DNA from: Companilactobacillus farciminis KCTC 3681 = DSM 20184
Lineage (GTDB): Bacteria > Bacillota > Bacilli > Lactobacillales > Lactobacillaceae
DNA: 64,000 nt
NCBI RefSeq assembly: GCF_002706745.1
Contig: NZ_CP017702.1
Location: 1,488,001-1,552,000 of the forward strand
Direction of reading: 5' to 3'
Below, in pieces: positions 19,504-28,312 of the stretch (position 1 is its first letter; each line of letters opens with the position of its first letter). Made by a program: the position numbers and the translations under genes. The notes under the pieces were generated by a model. The model ran no database searches and was not told where the DNA came from. It saw only the letters and a program-made list of their open reading frames with translations.

Positions 19504-21321
19504 TTAACCTTTATGATACTTCTTATGAAAATCTGTACTAGCTAACGTAATTTTAATTGTCTGTGCAGTTGTTTTGGGAATACCCAAATCGGTTAACTGC
19601 TCAACGCTAGCTTCCTTCATCTTCTTAACAGAACCAAATTTCTTCAATAGTTTAGTTCGAGTCTTTGGTCCAACACCTTGAATGTTATCGAGTTGCGAAG
19701 ACAAAGCATTTTTACTACGTGTCTTACGATGGAAAGTAATCGCAAAACGGTGAACTTCATCTTGAATCCTCTGCAGCAAGTAAAAGCCCTGACTCTTTCG
19801 ATCTAGTGGCACTTCAACTCCATCTTCACCGACAATCAAATGCGACGTATTATGATGATCATCTTTGACCATTCCAGCTACTGGAATATCGATTCCCAAT
19901 TCATTAACCAAAACGTCCATAACAGCACGCAATTCAATGATACCACCATCCATCAAGATTAAATCCGGTAATGGATGTTTTTCTTTGATCAAACGTGAAT
20001 AGCGACGATAAATTACTTCACGCGTGTTAGCAGCTTCATCGGCTCCAGACTGATGCTCAACTTCACCTTTGATCTTATACTTCCGGTAGCCACTCTTTTC
20101 CGGACGACCATCTTTAAACATGACCATTGCTGAAACTGGACTAGTTCCTTGAATATGCGAGTGGTCAAACGACTCAATAATGTGACCATATGGCAGATCC
20201 AAAGCTTCAAAAATCTGCTTTTGAGCACCATAAGTTTGACGATTATCAAGTTCCATCAAGCGGAATTTCTCTTGCAAGACTAATTTGGAATTTTCAGCAG
20301 CCATATCCATCAAATCCTTTTTTTGACCACGTTGAGGCGTTCTAAAAGGAATATTCAAAACTTGCGATAAGGTATCTTTATCCAAATTATCAGGCACTAA
20401 AATCTCTTTAGGCAAAACTTGATTGCGACGATTGTAAAATTGCAGAATAAACGTCGACAATTCTTCTTCCGGCGTATTGATACAAGCAAAAACTTTTTTC
20501 TCACGTTTCATCAATCGAGCTTGACGAATAAAGAAGATTTGAATCGAGATCCAACCTTTTTCCACGTAATAATTAAAAATATCTCTCGGCGTACTGTCAT
20601 TTGAAATAATCTTTTGCTTTTCAACTGTGGTTTCGATGTATTTGATTTGGTCGCGCAATTCAGCAGCCCGTTCAAATTCCATCTTCTCAGAAGCCTGTGA
20701 CATTTTTTCTTCCAACTGATGCTTGATTTCTCCAACATTGCCGCCTAGGAATTTCTTGATTTTCTCAATTTGGTCATCATATTCAGACTTTGGTACCGTT
20801 TTAAAACAGGCACCCAAACACTGTCCCATATGATAATACAAACAAGGACGCCCCAAATTTCCTTGACATCTTCTTAAAGGATAGACTTTTTGTAAGAAAT
20901 TCAAGGTATTAGAAGCTGCCCAAACATTAGGATATGGACCGAAATAATAGGCACCATCTTTTTTAACTAAACCAGTAATTTCCATTTTGGGATCACGTTC
21001 ATTAGTGATCTTGATGTAGGGATAGCCGGTACCTCGTTTCAATTTGATGTTGTAATAAGGCTGATGCTTTTGAATCAAAGTTATTTCTAGCAAAAAGGCT
21101 TCTTTGTCATTCGACGTGATGATGGTTTCAAAATCTCTAATTTCTGAGACCAATCGAGCTGTCTTACCTTCGTGTGAACTCTTGAAATAAGAACGAACCC
21201 GATTTTTTAAATTTTTAGCTTTACCAACGTAAATTATCTTGGAATTGATATCTTTCATTAGATAACAACCTGGACGTGGTGGTAAAAGACTTAATTTATG
21301 TTCAAGATACTCAGTTGCCAA
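19504..21321 (-). CDS. uvrC: Excinuclease ABC subunit C
   Basis: Nucleotide excision repair nuclease of 605 aa. The N-terminal GIY-YIG nuclease starts PPRPGCYLMKD with IIYVGKAKNLKNRV. A UVR motif (KMEFERAAELRDQIKYIE) lies near residues 212-229. The RNase H-like C-terminal nuclease contains ESFDHSHIQG and VEHQSGADEAANTREVIYRR. Tandem HhH motifs (DNIQGVGPKTRTKLLKKFG) end the protein. TTG start with a GGGAGGGG ribosome binding site. A TTGACA box at 21381-21386 on the minus strand may be its -35 element. Confidence 0.96.
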   Translation of the reverse strand: MATEYLEHKLSLLPPRPGCYLMKDINSKIIYVGKAKNLKNRVRSYFKSSHEGKTARLVSEIRDFETIITSNDKEAFLLEITLIQKHQPYYNIKLKRGTGYPYIKITNERDPKMEITGLVKKDGAYYFGPYPNVWAASNTLNFLQKVYPLRRCQGNLGRPCLYYHMGQCLGACFKTVPKSEYDDQIEKIKKFLGGNVGEIKHQLEEKMSQASEKMEFERAAELRDQIKYIETTVEKQKIISNDSTPRDIFNYYVEKGWISIQIFFIRQARLMKREKKVFACINTPEEELSTFILQFYNRRNQVLPKEILVPDNLDKDTLSQVLNIPFRTPQRGQKKDLMDMAAENSKLVLQEKFRLMELDNRQTYGAQKQIFEALDLPYGHIIESFDHSHIQGTSPVSAMVMFKDGRPEKSGYRKYKIKGEVEHQSGADEAANTREVIYRRYSRLIKEKHPLPDLILMDGGIIELRAVMDVLVNELGIDIPVAGMVKDDHHNTSHLIVGEDGVEVPLDRKSQGFYLLQRIQDEVHRFAITFHRKTRSKNALSSQLDNIQGVGPKTRTKLLKKFGSVKKMKEASVEQLTDLGIPKTTAQTIKITLASTDFHKKYHKG

Positions 21322-21420
21322 TGAAAATACCCCTCCCTTTTAACTTTAGACTTATTTAATCTTAATTTAATCTAAATAATTGTCAAATTAACTGCCACTT
21401 ATATGATACAAGCAAATTTG

Positions 21421-21448
21421 TTGAAAGTATATTTTTCTGTAATATACT
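21421..21448 (+). promoter_or_regulatory. Predicted promoter of the 185-aa protein gene
   Basis: TTGAAA and TATACT with a 16-base spacer, about 50 bases before the ATG. Confidence 0.5.
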
Positions 21449-21498
21449 ATATTGTGTAAAATCAATTTGTACAAAATTAAATAAGAAGGTATTTCACT

Positions 21499-22056
21499 AT
21501 GACACAAAAATATATTGCAAAAATCGTTCCACTAAATGCTGATTTCATTGGTACTAAAGCTCACGGTCAAGCTGAATTCACTGAAGATGATGACACCTTA
21601 CATATCAAGATTGAAATGTTTGATACTCCTGCTAACACCCAACACTGGGAACATTTCCACGGTTTTCCTGATGGTAAAGACGCCAAAATTGCTACAATGG
21701 ATCAAGATGCCAATCACGACAATCTAGTCGACCTGCCTGAAACTGAAGCTGTTTCCGGTACTACTATGGTTCCTTTTGACAATGCTCCACAAGATATGAA
21801 TATTCCTAACGACAACTATCCAACTTCTGATGCAAACGGTCATTTTGCCTACGAAAAAGATGTTCCTTTAGACGCCTTGAAGAAACAATTTAAGGAAGTC
21901 TTTGGAACAGACGATTTGGAACTAGATAAACGTGTTATTTACGTTCACGGCGTTCCTCAAAGTCTCAAATTGCCAACTTCTGTAGCTGGTGAAGTTGGCG
22001 ACTACGATGCTCACGTAACTCTTCCAATCGCTACCGGAAAGATTGAAAAAGCTTAG
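21499..22056 (+). CDS. CHRD-like hypothetical protein
   Basis: A 185-residue acidic protein without signal peptide or membrane segment. The N-terminal half contains alternating strands and the motif TQHWEHFHGFPDGKD (residues 48-62), reminiscent of CHRD or Cu/Zn-superoxide-dismutase-like folds in which histidines follow a beta strand. A second His lies in VIYVHGVPQS. The role is unknown; metal binding is only a suggestion from the histidine spacing. Good AAGAAGG ribosome binding site and own promoter. I recognise it only as a conserved hypothetical protein. Confidence 0.7.
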   Translation: MTQKYIAKIVPLNADFIGTKAHGQAEFTEDDDTLHIKIEMFDTPANTQHWEHFHGFPDGKDAKIATMDQDANHDNLVDLPETEAVSGTTMVPFDNAPQDMNIPNDNYPTSDANGHFAYEKDVPLDALKKQFKEVFGTDDLELDKRVIYVHGVPQSLKLPTSVAGEVGDYDAHVTLPIATGKIEKA

Positions 22057-22064
22057 GCAGATAT

Positions 22065-22093
22065 TTGTTATTTACTCAAAAAGGTTTTATAAT
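22065..22093 (+). promoter_or_regulatory. Predicted promoter of the 49-aa protein gene
   Basis: TTGTTA and a perfect TATAAT separated by 17 bases, about 40 bases before the ATG at 22133. This is a strong sigma-A match. Confidence 0.6.
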
Positions 22094-22132
22094 GTAGTTA
22101 ATTATAAAGAAACTTGAAAGGGGCTGATACCG

Positions 22133-22282
22133 ATGGGCCTAACAGTGAAACGTGAAAGTAATTTTGGCAGTTTATTTGATAAGTTTGCCTCTCTTCCCGA
22201 TGATGTAAAAGAAAACGTAAAACGCGTAGATTCTGCGGATGAAAAATCTTCAAAAGATAAGAATCTAAAAGATAAAAAATAA
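22133..22282 (+). CDS. Small SPJ_0845-like protein, 49 aa
   Basis: An ATG at 22133 opens a 49-residue frame beginning MGLTVKRESNFGSLFDKFA and ending in a Lys/Asp-rich tail. The N-terminal pattern (MGLT-K-R followed by LF-FA-LP) resembles a family of short streptococcal and lactobacillus proteins annotated SPJ_0845. Its role is unknown. Support for a real gene: AAAGGGG ribosome binding site 9 bases upstream and a near-ideal promoter. It is too short for common length cut-offs. Confidence 0.72.
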   Translation: MGLTVKRESNFGSLFDKFASLPDDVKENVKRVDSADEKSSKDKNLKDKK

Positions 22283-22366
22283 ACTTCTCTTGTTTAATGT
22301 TGCTTCTTGTAAGCGACTGCCATTTATTTTACTATTTCTTTAACGAGAATCCTTTTGATGAAAAAG

Positions 22367-22400
22367 AAAGACCTAAGACATTATGTCCTAGGCCTTTTTT
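22367..22400 (-). terminator. Terminator for the minus-strand 40-aa gene
   Basis: On the minus strand GGCCTAGGACA pairs with TGTCTTAGGTC, with two G-U pairs, and is followed by a U-rich TCTTTCTTTTT tail. On the plus strand the same positions are A-C mismatches, so the element is better suited to the minus-strand transcript. Confidence 0.65.
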
Positions 22401-22402
22401 AT

Positions 22403-22525
22403 TTATTCAAATTTTTTGTTATCAAAACGAATATCCACATCAGTTTCTTCTTGTCGTAAATCAATTAGTTCCTGATACATCAAATATTCAAAGTAAGCGT
22501 CTGATACACCATTGAATAACGCCAT
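22403..22525 (-). CDS. Small hypothetical protein, 40 aa
   Basis: A 40-residue acidic frame beginning MALFNGVSDAYFEYLMYQEL and ending in DIRFDNKKFE. No family is recognised. The ATG is preceded by AAAGGGGATAAATT, a good ribosome binding site. It begins 12 bases after the stop of the 166-aa gene, and a terminator follows it. The spacing and regulatory signals argue for a real second gene of a two-gene operon. Confidence 0.65.
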   Translation of the reverse strand: MALFNGVSDAYFEYLMYQELIDLRQEETDVDIRFDNKKFE

Positions 22526-22537
22526 AATTTATCCCCT

Positions 22538-23038
22538 TTATATTTTGGATTGAATAAAATCAGCGGAAATAACTGGTCGTTGAACGGTTCGTCCTTTGTC
22601 ATTGATATAATTATCAGTTGCCAAAACACGACCGTAAAATTTTATAGGATCATTCTCCTGTAAACTAACGTTTCCCCGTTCAAAGTTGGATAGATTATAT
22701 TTCAATTTGATAGTTTTTGACTCATCATTCCCGTCTAAAGCAATTAATAAGTATTTATGTTCCATGTCAAGATCCTTGATATGACCACTTTGATGAACCT
22801 TAGTTCCATAATACAAACTCGTATTGGAATAAAGATTATCAAATGAGACATAAGAATAGTTCTTACGTTTACTGGCAAATTCAGCAGCTGTACTCTGTCT
22901 TGATTTATCAACTAGATTAATTTTTGTTTCCATAATGCTTCCAGATATTTTATCCTTTGATGAAACCAAAAAAACTGCCACCAGTGCAAGCAAACATAGG
23001 ACCATGATCAAGAGTCTGGTCGGTAAATTTCTTATCAT
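22538..23038 (-). CDS. Membrane-anchored OB-fold-like hypothetical protein
   Basis: A 166-residue protein with an N-terminal hydrophobic anchor (about residues 8-26, LLIMVLCLLALVAVFLV) and an extracytoplasmic domain. The domain's strands (YYGTKVHQSGHI, KYLLIALDG, DPIKFYGRVLATDNY) look like the tRNA-binding/OB-type fold seen in several lactobacillus surface hypotheticals. Function unknown. It is followed by the 40-aa gene in the same direction. Start supported by GGGGGAATT upstream. Confidence 0.72.
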   Translation of the reverse strand: MIRNLPTRLLIMVLCLLALVAVFLVSSKDKISGSIMETKINLVDKSRQSTAAEFASKRKNYSYVSFDNLYSNTSLYYGTKVHQSGHIKDLDMEHKYLLIALDGNDESKTIKLKYNLSNFERGNVSLQENDPIKFYGRVLATDNYINDKGRTVQRPVISADFIQSKI

Positions 23039-23138
23039 TTAATTCCCCCAATAATCCAAAGATAGCAAAGGTCTAGACAAATTACAATTGATTTAGAACA
23101 TTTAATTATTTAAATATTTCCGTATAAACGAACCAATA

Positions 23139-23174
23139 AAAAATACTCCTAAATCTATATTTAGGAATATTTTT
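23139..23174 (-). terminator. Terminator of the EIIA-mgtC unit
   Basis: TCCTAAAT and ATTTAGGA form the stem core, with U7 on the minus strand directly after the mgtC stop. Confidence 0.75.
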
Positions 23175-23879
23175 TTAAACATTAATAGTTTCAACTTTAA
23201 TTATATTGGAATTCATTGACAATCCTTCGACAATATCGACATAGTCAAGATTCTTTCCAAAATCAATTGAATAAACATTCGTATAGACCTTTTCATCGTC
23301 TCGCTTGTAGACGCTAAAACGGACACCTTCAACTGTGATGTCATTCTTTTTGAAATAATCATCGATGAATTTTTTAGTCTCGACTTTATGCAGATACTCG
23401 ACTTTTAGTTTTCGAACTGGACTGATTCGAATAATCTTTTTTAAGAATCCCAAAACCGCATAAACGACTAAGAATCCAGCAATGGCAATTATATAATCTC
23501 CCATACCAACTGCCAAGCCAATACAAGCTACGACCCATAAACTAGCAGCAGTCGTCAAACCTCTGATCGAATGGTGTTCAACGATAATCGTTCCAGCGCC
23601 CAAAAAACCGATTCCACTGACGACTTGAGCAATCAATCGCGCATCATCAGCTCTCAAGACACCTTTTACCTCAGGATATTGACGAGCCATCTCTATGGCA
23701 TTGAAGCCGATATTTTGTTGAATCATCGCTATTATGCAAGCACCTAGACAAACTAAGATGTGCGTTCTCAATCCGGCTGGTCGATGTTTATACGCCCGAT
23801 CGATTCCAATAATTCCAGCAAATAAAACTGAAACCAATAATCTTGTGATAACTGTAAGAACACTTAATTGACTAATCAA
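23175..23879 (-). CDS. MgtC/SapB-family membrane protein
   Basis: 234 aa. The N-terminal MgtC domain (residues 1-140, four or five membrane helices) has the family signatures IGIDRAYKHRPAGLRTHILV, QVVSGIGFLGAGTII and RGLTTAASLWVVACIGLAVG. A soluble ACT-like C-terminal domain ends the protein. MgtC proteins influence magnesium homeostasis and ATP synthase in some pathogens; their role in lactobacilli is not established. It lies 33 bases after a stand-alone PTS EIIA, forming a probable two-gene operon. Confidence 0.9.
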   Translation of the reverse strand: MISQLSVLTVITRLLVSVLFAGIIGIDRAYKHRPAGLRTHILVCLGACIIAMIQQNIGFNAIEMARQYPEVKGVLRADDARLIAQVVSGIGFLGAGTIIVEHHSIRGLTTAASLWVVACIGLAVGMGDYIIAIAGFLVVYAVLGFLKKIIRISPVRKLKVEYLHKVETKKFIDDYFKKNDITVEGVRFSVYKRDDEKVYTNVYSIDFGKNLDYVDIVEGLSMNSNIIKVETINV

Positions 23880-23912
23880 ATAACCCCTCCAATGTTCTTC
23901 AGATTCAAGCTA

Positions 23913-24488
23913 TTAACTATTTTTAAATAATTTAAATATTTTTTCTTTTGTAGATGCACTTTTTAGTGTAACAATGAAATCTTTTCTTAGCAATAGGCGA
24001 GCGATTGTTGACATATATGGAATGTTTTCATAATCCTTTTCTGGGTCTGGTCCTAACAATCCTAAAACCACATCCGTTGACTCCTGATCATCCCAAATTA
24101 TCGGTTGGTGCAGTTTCAAAACAAACATTTTCAGACTAGTTAGCGACTCATCTTGAACGTGGGGCATAACGATTCCCTCACCTAAAACCGTAGAAGCTTC
24201 GTTTTCTCGTATCAATAATTTTCCGTAAACAGCCTCAACATCAACATTCTCATCATTTTTCTTAGCAAAATTTGCCAAATACTTTAAAACTTTCTCTTTT
24301 GAGTCAGCTTCGACGTCCAAGGCAATACTATCTTCACTTAAAATTGCTGACAGATCCATCATCTGGTCAACTCGTTTTTGATTTGGAACGTTACTATCAC
24401 GTGCTACCACAACAATAGTTTTTTTAGGCTTGTCATCCTTGGCTGATTTTCCAGTTAAAAAATCTCCAAATTTTTTCCAAAAGGCCAT
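23913..24488 (-). CDS. Stand-alone fructose/Ntr-type PTS EIIA
   Basis: 191 aa. The EIIA domain covers about residues 45-190 and carries the phospho-accepting histidine in GEGIVMPHVQDES (near residue 120). The first 45 residues (MAFWKKFGDFLTGKSAKDDK onward) are a basic extension not seen in the EIIA of the permeases nearby. A terminator separates it from the fructose permease upstream, and mgtC follows after 33 bases. It may serve as a phosphorylation-dependent regulator rather than a sugar transporter component. Domain call sure, role uncertain. Confidence 0.85.
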   Translation of the reverse strand: MAFWKKFGDFLTGKSAKDDKPKKTIVVVARDSNVPNQKRVDQMMDLSAILSEDSIALDVEADSKEKVLKYLANFAKKNDENVDVEAVYGKLLIRENEASTVLGEGIVMPHVQDESLTSLKMFVLKLHQPIIWDDQESTDVVLGLLGPDPEKDYENIPYMSTIARLLLRKDFIVTLKSASTKEKIFKLFKNS

Positions 24489-24560
24489 TCACTCATCCCC
24501 TATCAATAATTGCTTTATATTTATCATACAATTATTTTTAAGTTGTCGCTTTCATTTAAC

Positions 24561-24594
24561 AAAAAAATCACCAATCCAAATTGAATTGGTGATT
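24561..24594 (-). terminator. Terminator of the second fructose-type PTS operon
   Basis: ATCACCAAT and ATTGGTGAT form a 9-bp stem, followed by U7 on the minus strand. It separates this operon from the EIIA gene. Confidence 0.85.
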
Positions 24595-24598
24595 CTAG

Positions 24599-26503
24599 TT
24601 ATTTAAACAATTTAAGAATTTCTTCTTTAGTTTGTGCTTTTCTCAATGATTCGATAAATTCATCATGCATCAACAACTTTGAAGTACTTGATAAGTATTC
24701 TAAGTGATTGCTGCCATTATCTTCATCAGGAATTAAGAATGAAATTACGATATCAACTGGTTGATTATCAAAAGTTTTCCATTCAACTGGCTTGGCCAAT
24801 TTTGCAATCAACATGGCAGAACCCTTGATAGATTTATCTTGAGCATGTGGAATGGCAATCCCCTTTTCCATACCAGTAGAATTTTCAGCTTCACGTGCTA
24901 GATATTTCTTATAAACAGCCTTTGAATCAGTTGAGTATCCTAATTTTTCTGAGAAGTCAGATAAGTATTGTAACAATTCATCTCTTGAAGATACCTCCAC
25001 ATTTAATGCAATATTATTTTTGTTGAGAATTTCTCCTAGGTCATTATTTGATGTTTCTGTTTCTTCATTTCCAACTTCCACGTTACCAACAGGAGTAACT
25101 ACAACACTGTTCTTTTGGTTTTGACGGCCGGCAATGATAGATAGTAAGAACCCTGACACTAGTGCACCAATAACAATCCAGAGAACCCATAAGAATGGTT
25201 TGTTGACTAATGGTAAAACAATGAAACCACCATGAGGAGCTGGAACAGAGATTTTAGTCACATAGGATAAAATAGCTGCGATCGCTGAACCAACCATAAA
25301 TGATGGAATATTTAGTAAAGGATTTTTGGCAGCAAATGGAATTGCACCTTCAGTAATGTGCGTTGAACCTAGCAAAAAGTTAACATATCCAGCACTACGT
25401 TCTTTTGAAGTATATGCTTTTTTGTTGAACAAAACGGCAAAACCAGTAGCTAGTGGTGGAGCGATACAAGCAGCTGAAACTCCAGCCATAAAGAAGTAAT
25501 TACCTTGTGCAAGTAAAGCTGTACCAGTTAAATAAGCAGCTTTATTAATTGGGCCACCCATATCAGCAGCACACATGATTCCGACAATCAATCCTAAAAG
25601 AATTGGACTTGAGTTTTCCATACTCTTTAGAAAAGCCATCATACCAGTATTAAGATCTTTCATTGGTACTGATCCATACCACATAATAGTTCCAGAAATT
25701 AAAACCCCTAAAACTGGGAAAATAAAAATTGATTTTAAACCATCAAGTGATTTTGGCAATGATTTGAATAATTTCGTTAATAATACGGCTACATAACCTG
25801 CCAAGAAACCACCAACGATACCACCTAAGAATCCTGTACCGTTAGTATAGGCAATCATACCAGTAACAAATCCGATGATTAAACCAGTCCTCTTACCGAT
25901 TGCCTCAGCAATATAAGCACACAAAACAGGTACCATTAAATTCATTGCAAAGCCACCAATAATGTTTAATAAGGCGGCAACAGCGTTATATTGAGCGCTC
26001 TTAGGATCTGCTGAATTAATTCCCCAGAAGAATGAAACAGCGGTTAAGACACCACCAGCAACAACTAATGGCAACATGTGTGAGACACCATTCATCAGAT
26101 AAACATATAACTTATGCCAAAATGAGCCAGTTAATTCTGCTTCTTCGGAACTACTTGCTTTGGAACCACCGGCGCTGTGATAAACAGGTACGTTCTTGTC
26201 ATTCAAAATTTTCTCAATCAACTCATCGGGTTCTTTCATGCCTTTAGTTACCGAGACATTAATCAGACGTTTGCCATCAAATCTATCAATATCAACGTCT
26301 TTATCAGCTGCAATAATTACACCCTTGGCCTGGTCAATTTCTGATTGACTGAAGGCATGCTCAACACCAGATTGTCCGTGTGTTTCAACTTTTATCGAGA
26401 TACCACGTTTCTTTGCAGCTTCTTCCAGAGCTTCCTGAGCCATGTAAGTATGGGCAATTCCCGTAGGACAGCCTGTAGCTGCAATAATTTCATATTTTGC
26501 CAT
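24599..26503 (-). CDS. PTS fructose-type transporter EIIBCA
   Basis: A 634-residue permease with domains in the order EIIB (residues 1-100, Cys12 in TGCPTGIAHT), EIIC (about 125-465, multiple membrane helices) and EIIA (about 485-634, phospho-histidine in KGIAIPHA). Relatives import fructose or related hexoses and pentitols. The adjoining PfkB kinase suggests that the product is a 1-phosphate. It begins 2 bases after the kinase stop, so the two are translated together. The divergent RpiR regulator probably controls it. This is a second fructose-type system beside fruA. Confidence 0.9.
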   Translation of the reverse strand: MAKYEIIAATGCPTGIAHTYMAQEALEEAAKKRGISIKVETHGQSGVEHAFSQSEIDQAKGVIIAADKDVDIDRFDGKRLINVSVTKGMKEPDELIEKILNDKNVPVYHSAGGSKASSSEEAELTGSFWHKLYVYLMNGVSHMLPLVVAGGVLTAVSFFWGINSADPKSAQYNAVAALLNIIGGFAMNLMVPVLCAYIAEAIGKRTGLIIGFVTGMIAYTNGTGFLGGIVGGFLAGYVAVLLTKLFKSLPKSLDGLKSIFIFPVLGVLISGTIMWYGSVPMKDLNTGMMAFLKSMENSSPILLGLIVGIMCAADMGGPINKAAYLTGTALLAQGNYFFMAGVSAACIAPPLATGFAVLFNKKAYTSKERSAGYVNFLLGSTHITEGAIPFAAKNPLLNIPSFMVGSAIAAILSYVTKISVPAPHGGFIVLPLVNKPFLWVLWIVIGALVSGFLLSIIAGRQNQKNSVVVTPVGNVEVGNEETETSNNDLGEILNKNNIALNVEVSSRDELLQYLSDFSEKLGYSTDSKAVYKKYLAREAENSTGMEKGIAIPHAQDKSIKGSAMLIAKLAKPVEWKTFDNQPVDIVISFLIPDEDNGSNHLEYLSSTSKLLMHDEFIESLRKAQTKEEILKLFK

Positions 26504-26505
26504 AT

Positions 26506-27435
26506 CTACCCCTCCATTTTTTTGATATCAATTTGTTTCATTAATTCGTCTACATCTTTAAAATCTGTTAATCCTGAACTTGCAGCAGTTGAACTAGCAG
26601 CAGCAATACTTCTCTTCAAATTATCTTCAGCATTTAATCCTTGTTCGATACCAGCCAAGAATGTTCCTAGCATCGTATCTCCAGAACAAGCAGTATTAAC
26701 GACTTTTATTTTAGGAGCATTACCGAAAAGAACTGTATCTTGATTAATTAGTAAGGCCCCTTTGCTACCTAGAGATAACAGAATATTTTTGGCACCCTTT
26801 TCAATCAATTCTTTTGAATGACTGATCAACGTTGGAATATTATTATTTTCTTCATCATCGAACCATGATAAAAGCTCTTCATCATTCGGTTTCAACAAAT
26901 ATGGATGATAACCGATAGTCTCAACAACATCTGGATAACTAGTATCAATCACCAAATCAAATTGTTGTTTCTGTGCCATTTTGGCGATTTTAATGATAAT
27001 ATCAGCTGGAACTCCCTTAGAAAAACTACCAGAGACTACCAATTTATCATCTTTTTTTAACTCAGAAATTTTTTCAAGAAAATCTTTTACTTTTTCTTCA
27101 TTAACTTCAGGCCCATTGTTGACTTGTTTGTATTCAGTATCAGTATCGACAACTCGTGTAAAGACGTTAATTCGTGAAATGCCGTCTATATGTGTAAAAT
27201 CTGTCTTTATACCTTTATTTCTCAATGACTCTTCAATAAAGTCACTCGTAAATCCACCGCCAATTCCTAATGCTGTATTATCAACACCTAAGTGCTTTAG
27301 GATAAAGGAAACATTCACACCTTTTCCATTTGGTTGAATATCATAACTATTAGTTCGATTAACAATTTCCGGTTTCAAATATTCGGTTTCAATGAATAAA
27401 TCGATTGCCGGATTTAGCGTACAAGTATAAATCAT
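26506..27435 (-). CDS. PfkB-type 1-phosphofructokinase-like kinase
   Basis: A 309-residue ribokinase-family kinase. MIYTCTLNPAIDLFIE is the typical opening, PNGKGVNVS the substrate loop, and VNTACSGDTMLGTF contains the catalytic Asp in a C-S-G-D variant of the usual GAGD. It likely phosphorylates the sugar 1-phosphate delivered by the adjoining EIIBCA. Closest named activities are 1-phosphofructokinase and tagatose 6-phosphate kinase. The ATG at 27433-27435 is 8 bases from GAGGGG and preferred over an upstream TTG. Confidence 0.88.
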   Translation of the reverse strand: MIYTCTLNPAIDLFIETEYLKPEIVNRTNSYDIQPNGKGVNVSFILKHLGVDNTALGIGGGFTSDFIEESLRNKGIKTDFTHIDGISRINVFTRVVDTDTEYKQVNNGPEVNEEKVKDFLEKISELKKDDKLVVSGSFSKGVPADIIIKIAKMAQKQQFDLVIDTSYPDVVETIGYHPYLLKPNDEELLSWFDDEENNNIPTLISHSKELIEKGAKNILLSLGSKGALLINQDTVLFGNAPKIKVVNTACSGDTMLGTFLAGIEQGLNAEDNLKRSIAAASSTAASSGLTDFKDVDELMKQIDIKKMEG

Positions 27436-27484
27436 TTGCAAAACCCCTCTTTACTTTCTAAATACATCTTACAATATGATATTA

Positions 27485-27498
27485 TGTAAATGTTTTCA
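27485..27498. promoter_or_regulatory. cre-like site between kinase and RpiR regulator
   Basis: TGTAAATGTTTTCA matches 13 of 14 positions of the cre consensus in the divergent intergenic region, suggesting CcpA control of the second fructose-type operon. Confidence 0.5.
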
Positions 27499-27553
27499 TA
27501 ATCAGGTATATTTGCAAATATTTAGAAAATCTTTTACTAATTAGGGAGATTTT

Positions 27554-28306
27554 ATGAAAAATAAATTAAGTTCATCAGAAAAATATCTTTGGGAGTACAT
27601 TCAAAACAATCTAGATGATATTCCTAATCTGTCGATAGTTAAATTAAGTGAAGATGCCAACGTTTCAACCGCAACCATTGTCCGAACCACAAAAAAGATG
27701 GGTTATTCCGGTTACACTGATTTTCGTCAACAGTTGACGCTCAAAAGAAAAGATACACAACAGTACAAAAATTTAGAAAAAGTCGACCACGACATCAAGC
27801 AAGCTATTTTAAAGAACAAATATGAAGTCGATAATACTTTAAAAATGTTAAATGTCGGCTCAATTGAAGATGCTATTCAAAAAATAAAAAAATCCTCCGA
27901 CATTTATATTTTTGCCAGAGGATTTTCAGAATTTATTGCTCAAGAATTACTCGTAAAGCTGCAATTGCTTGGCAAGAATTGTGTCTTGAGCACTGATCCT
28001 AATATCATTGTCACAATGAGTAAACGAATCAGACGCGAAGACTTAGTTATTTTCATTACTTTAAATGGTGAGACTAAAGAATTAGTGGCTGGTGCTAAAA
28101 ATGCTTTCGACAATGGCGTTAGTACCCTCACTATCACCACTAATGAGGAAGGCTCCATTATCAAGTATTCCGAAATGGTACTACTAGGCTTCAAGTCACA
28201 AACCTCATACTTTCCTGATTATGAGGTCAGATCAAGACTACCTCTTCAAGTAATCAGTCGCATCTTACTGGATTCCTACGTCATCCGAACGCAAAAAAGC
28301 CAATAG
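27554..28306 (+). CDS. MurR/RpiR-family regulator
   Basis: 250 aa. The N-terminal HTH_6 domain (residues 1-75, LSEDANVSTATIVRTTKKMGYSG region) is followed by a SIS sugar-phosphate-binding domain (about 105-235) with IYIFARGFSEFIAQEL. Such proteins sense phosphosugars. Divergent placement 110 bases from the PfkB/EIIBCA operon makes it the likely regulator of that system. Its stop is near a short CCAATAGA hairpin that could serve as terminator with the convergent phosphatase gene. Confidence 0.9.
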   Translation: MKNKLSSSEKYLWEYIQNNLDDIPNLSIVKLSEDANVSTATIVRTTKKMGYSGYTDFRQQLTLKRKDTQQYKNLEKVDHDIKQAILKNKYEVDNTLKMLNVGSIEDAIQKIKKSSDIYIFARGFSEFIAQELLVKLQLLGKNCVLSTDPNIIVTMSKRIRREDLVIFITLNGETKELVAGAKNAFDNGVSTLTITTNEEGSIIKYSEMVLLGFKSQTSYFPDYEVRSRLPLQVISRILLDSYVIRTQKSQ

Positions 28307-28312
28307 ATTTCT

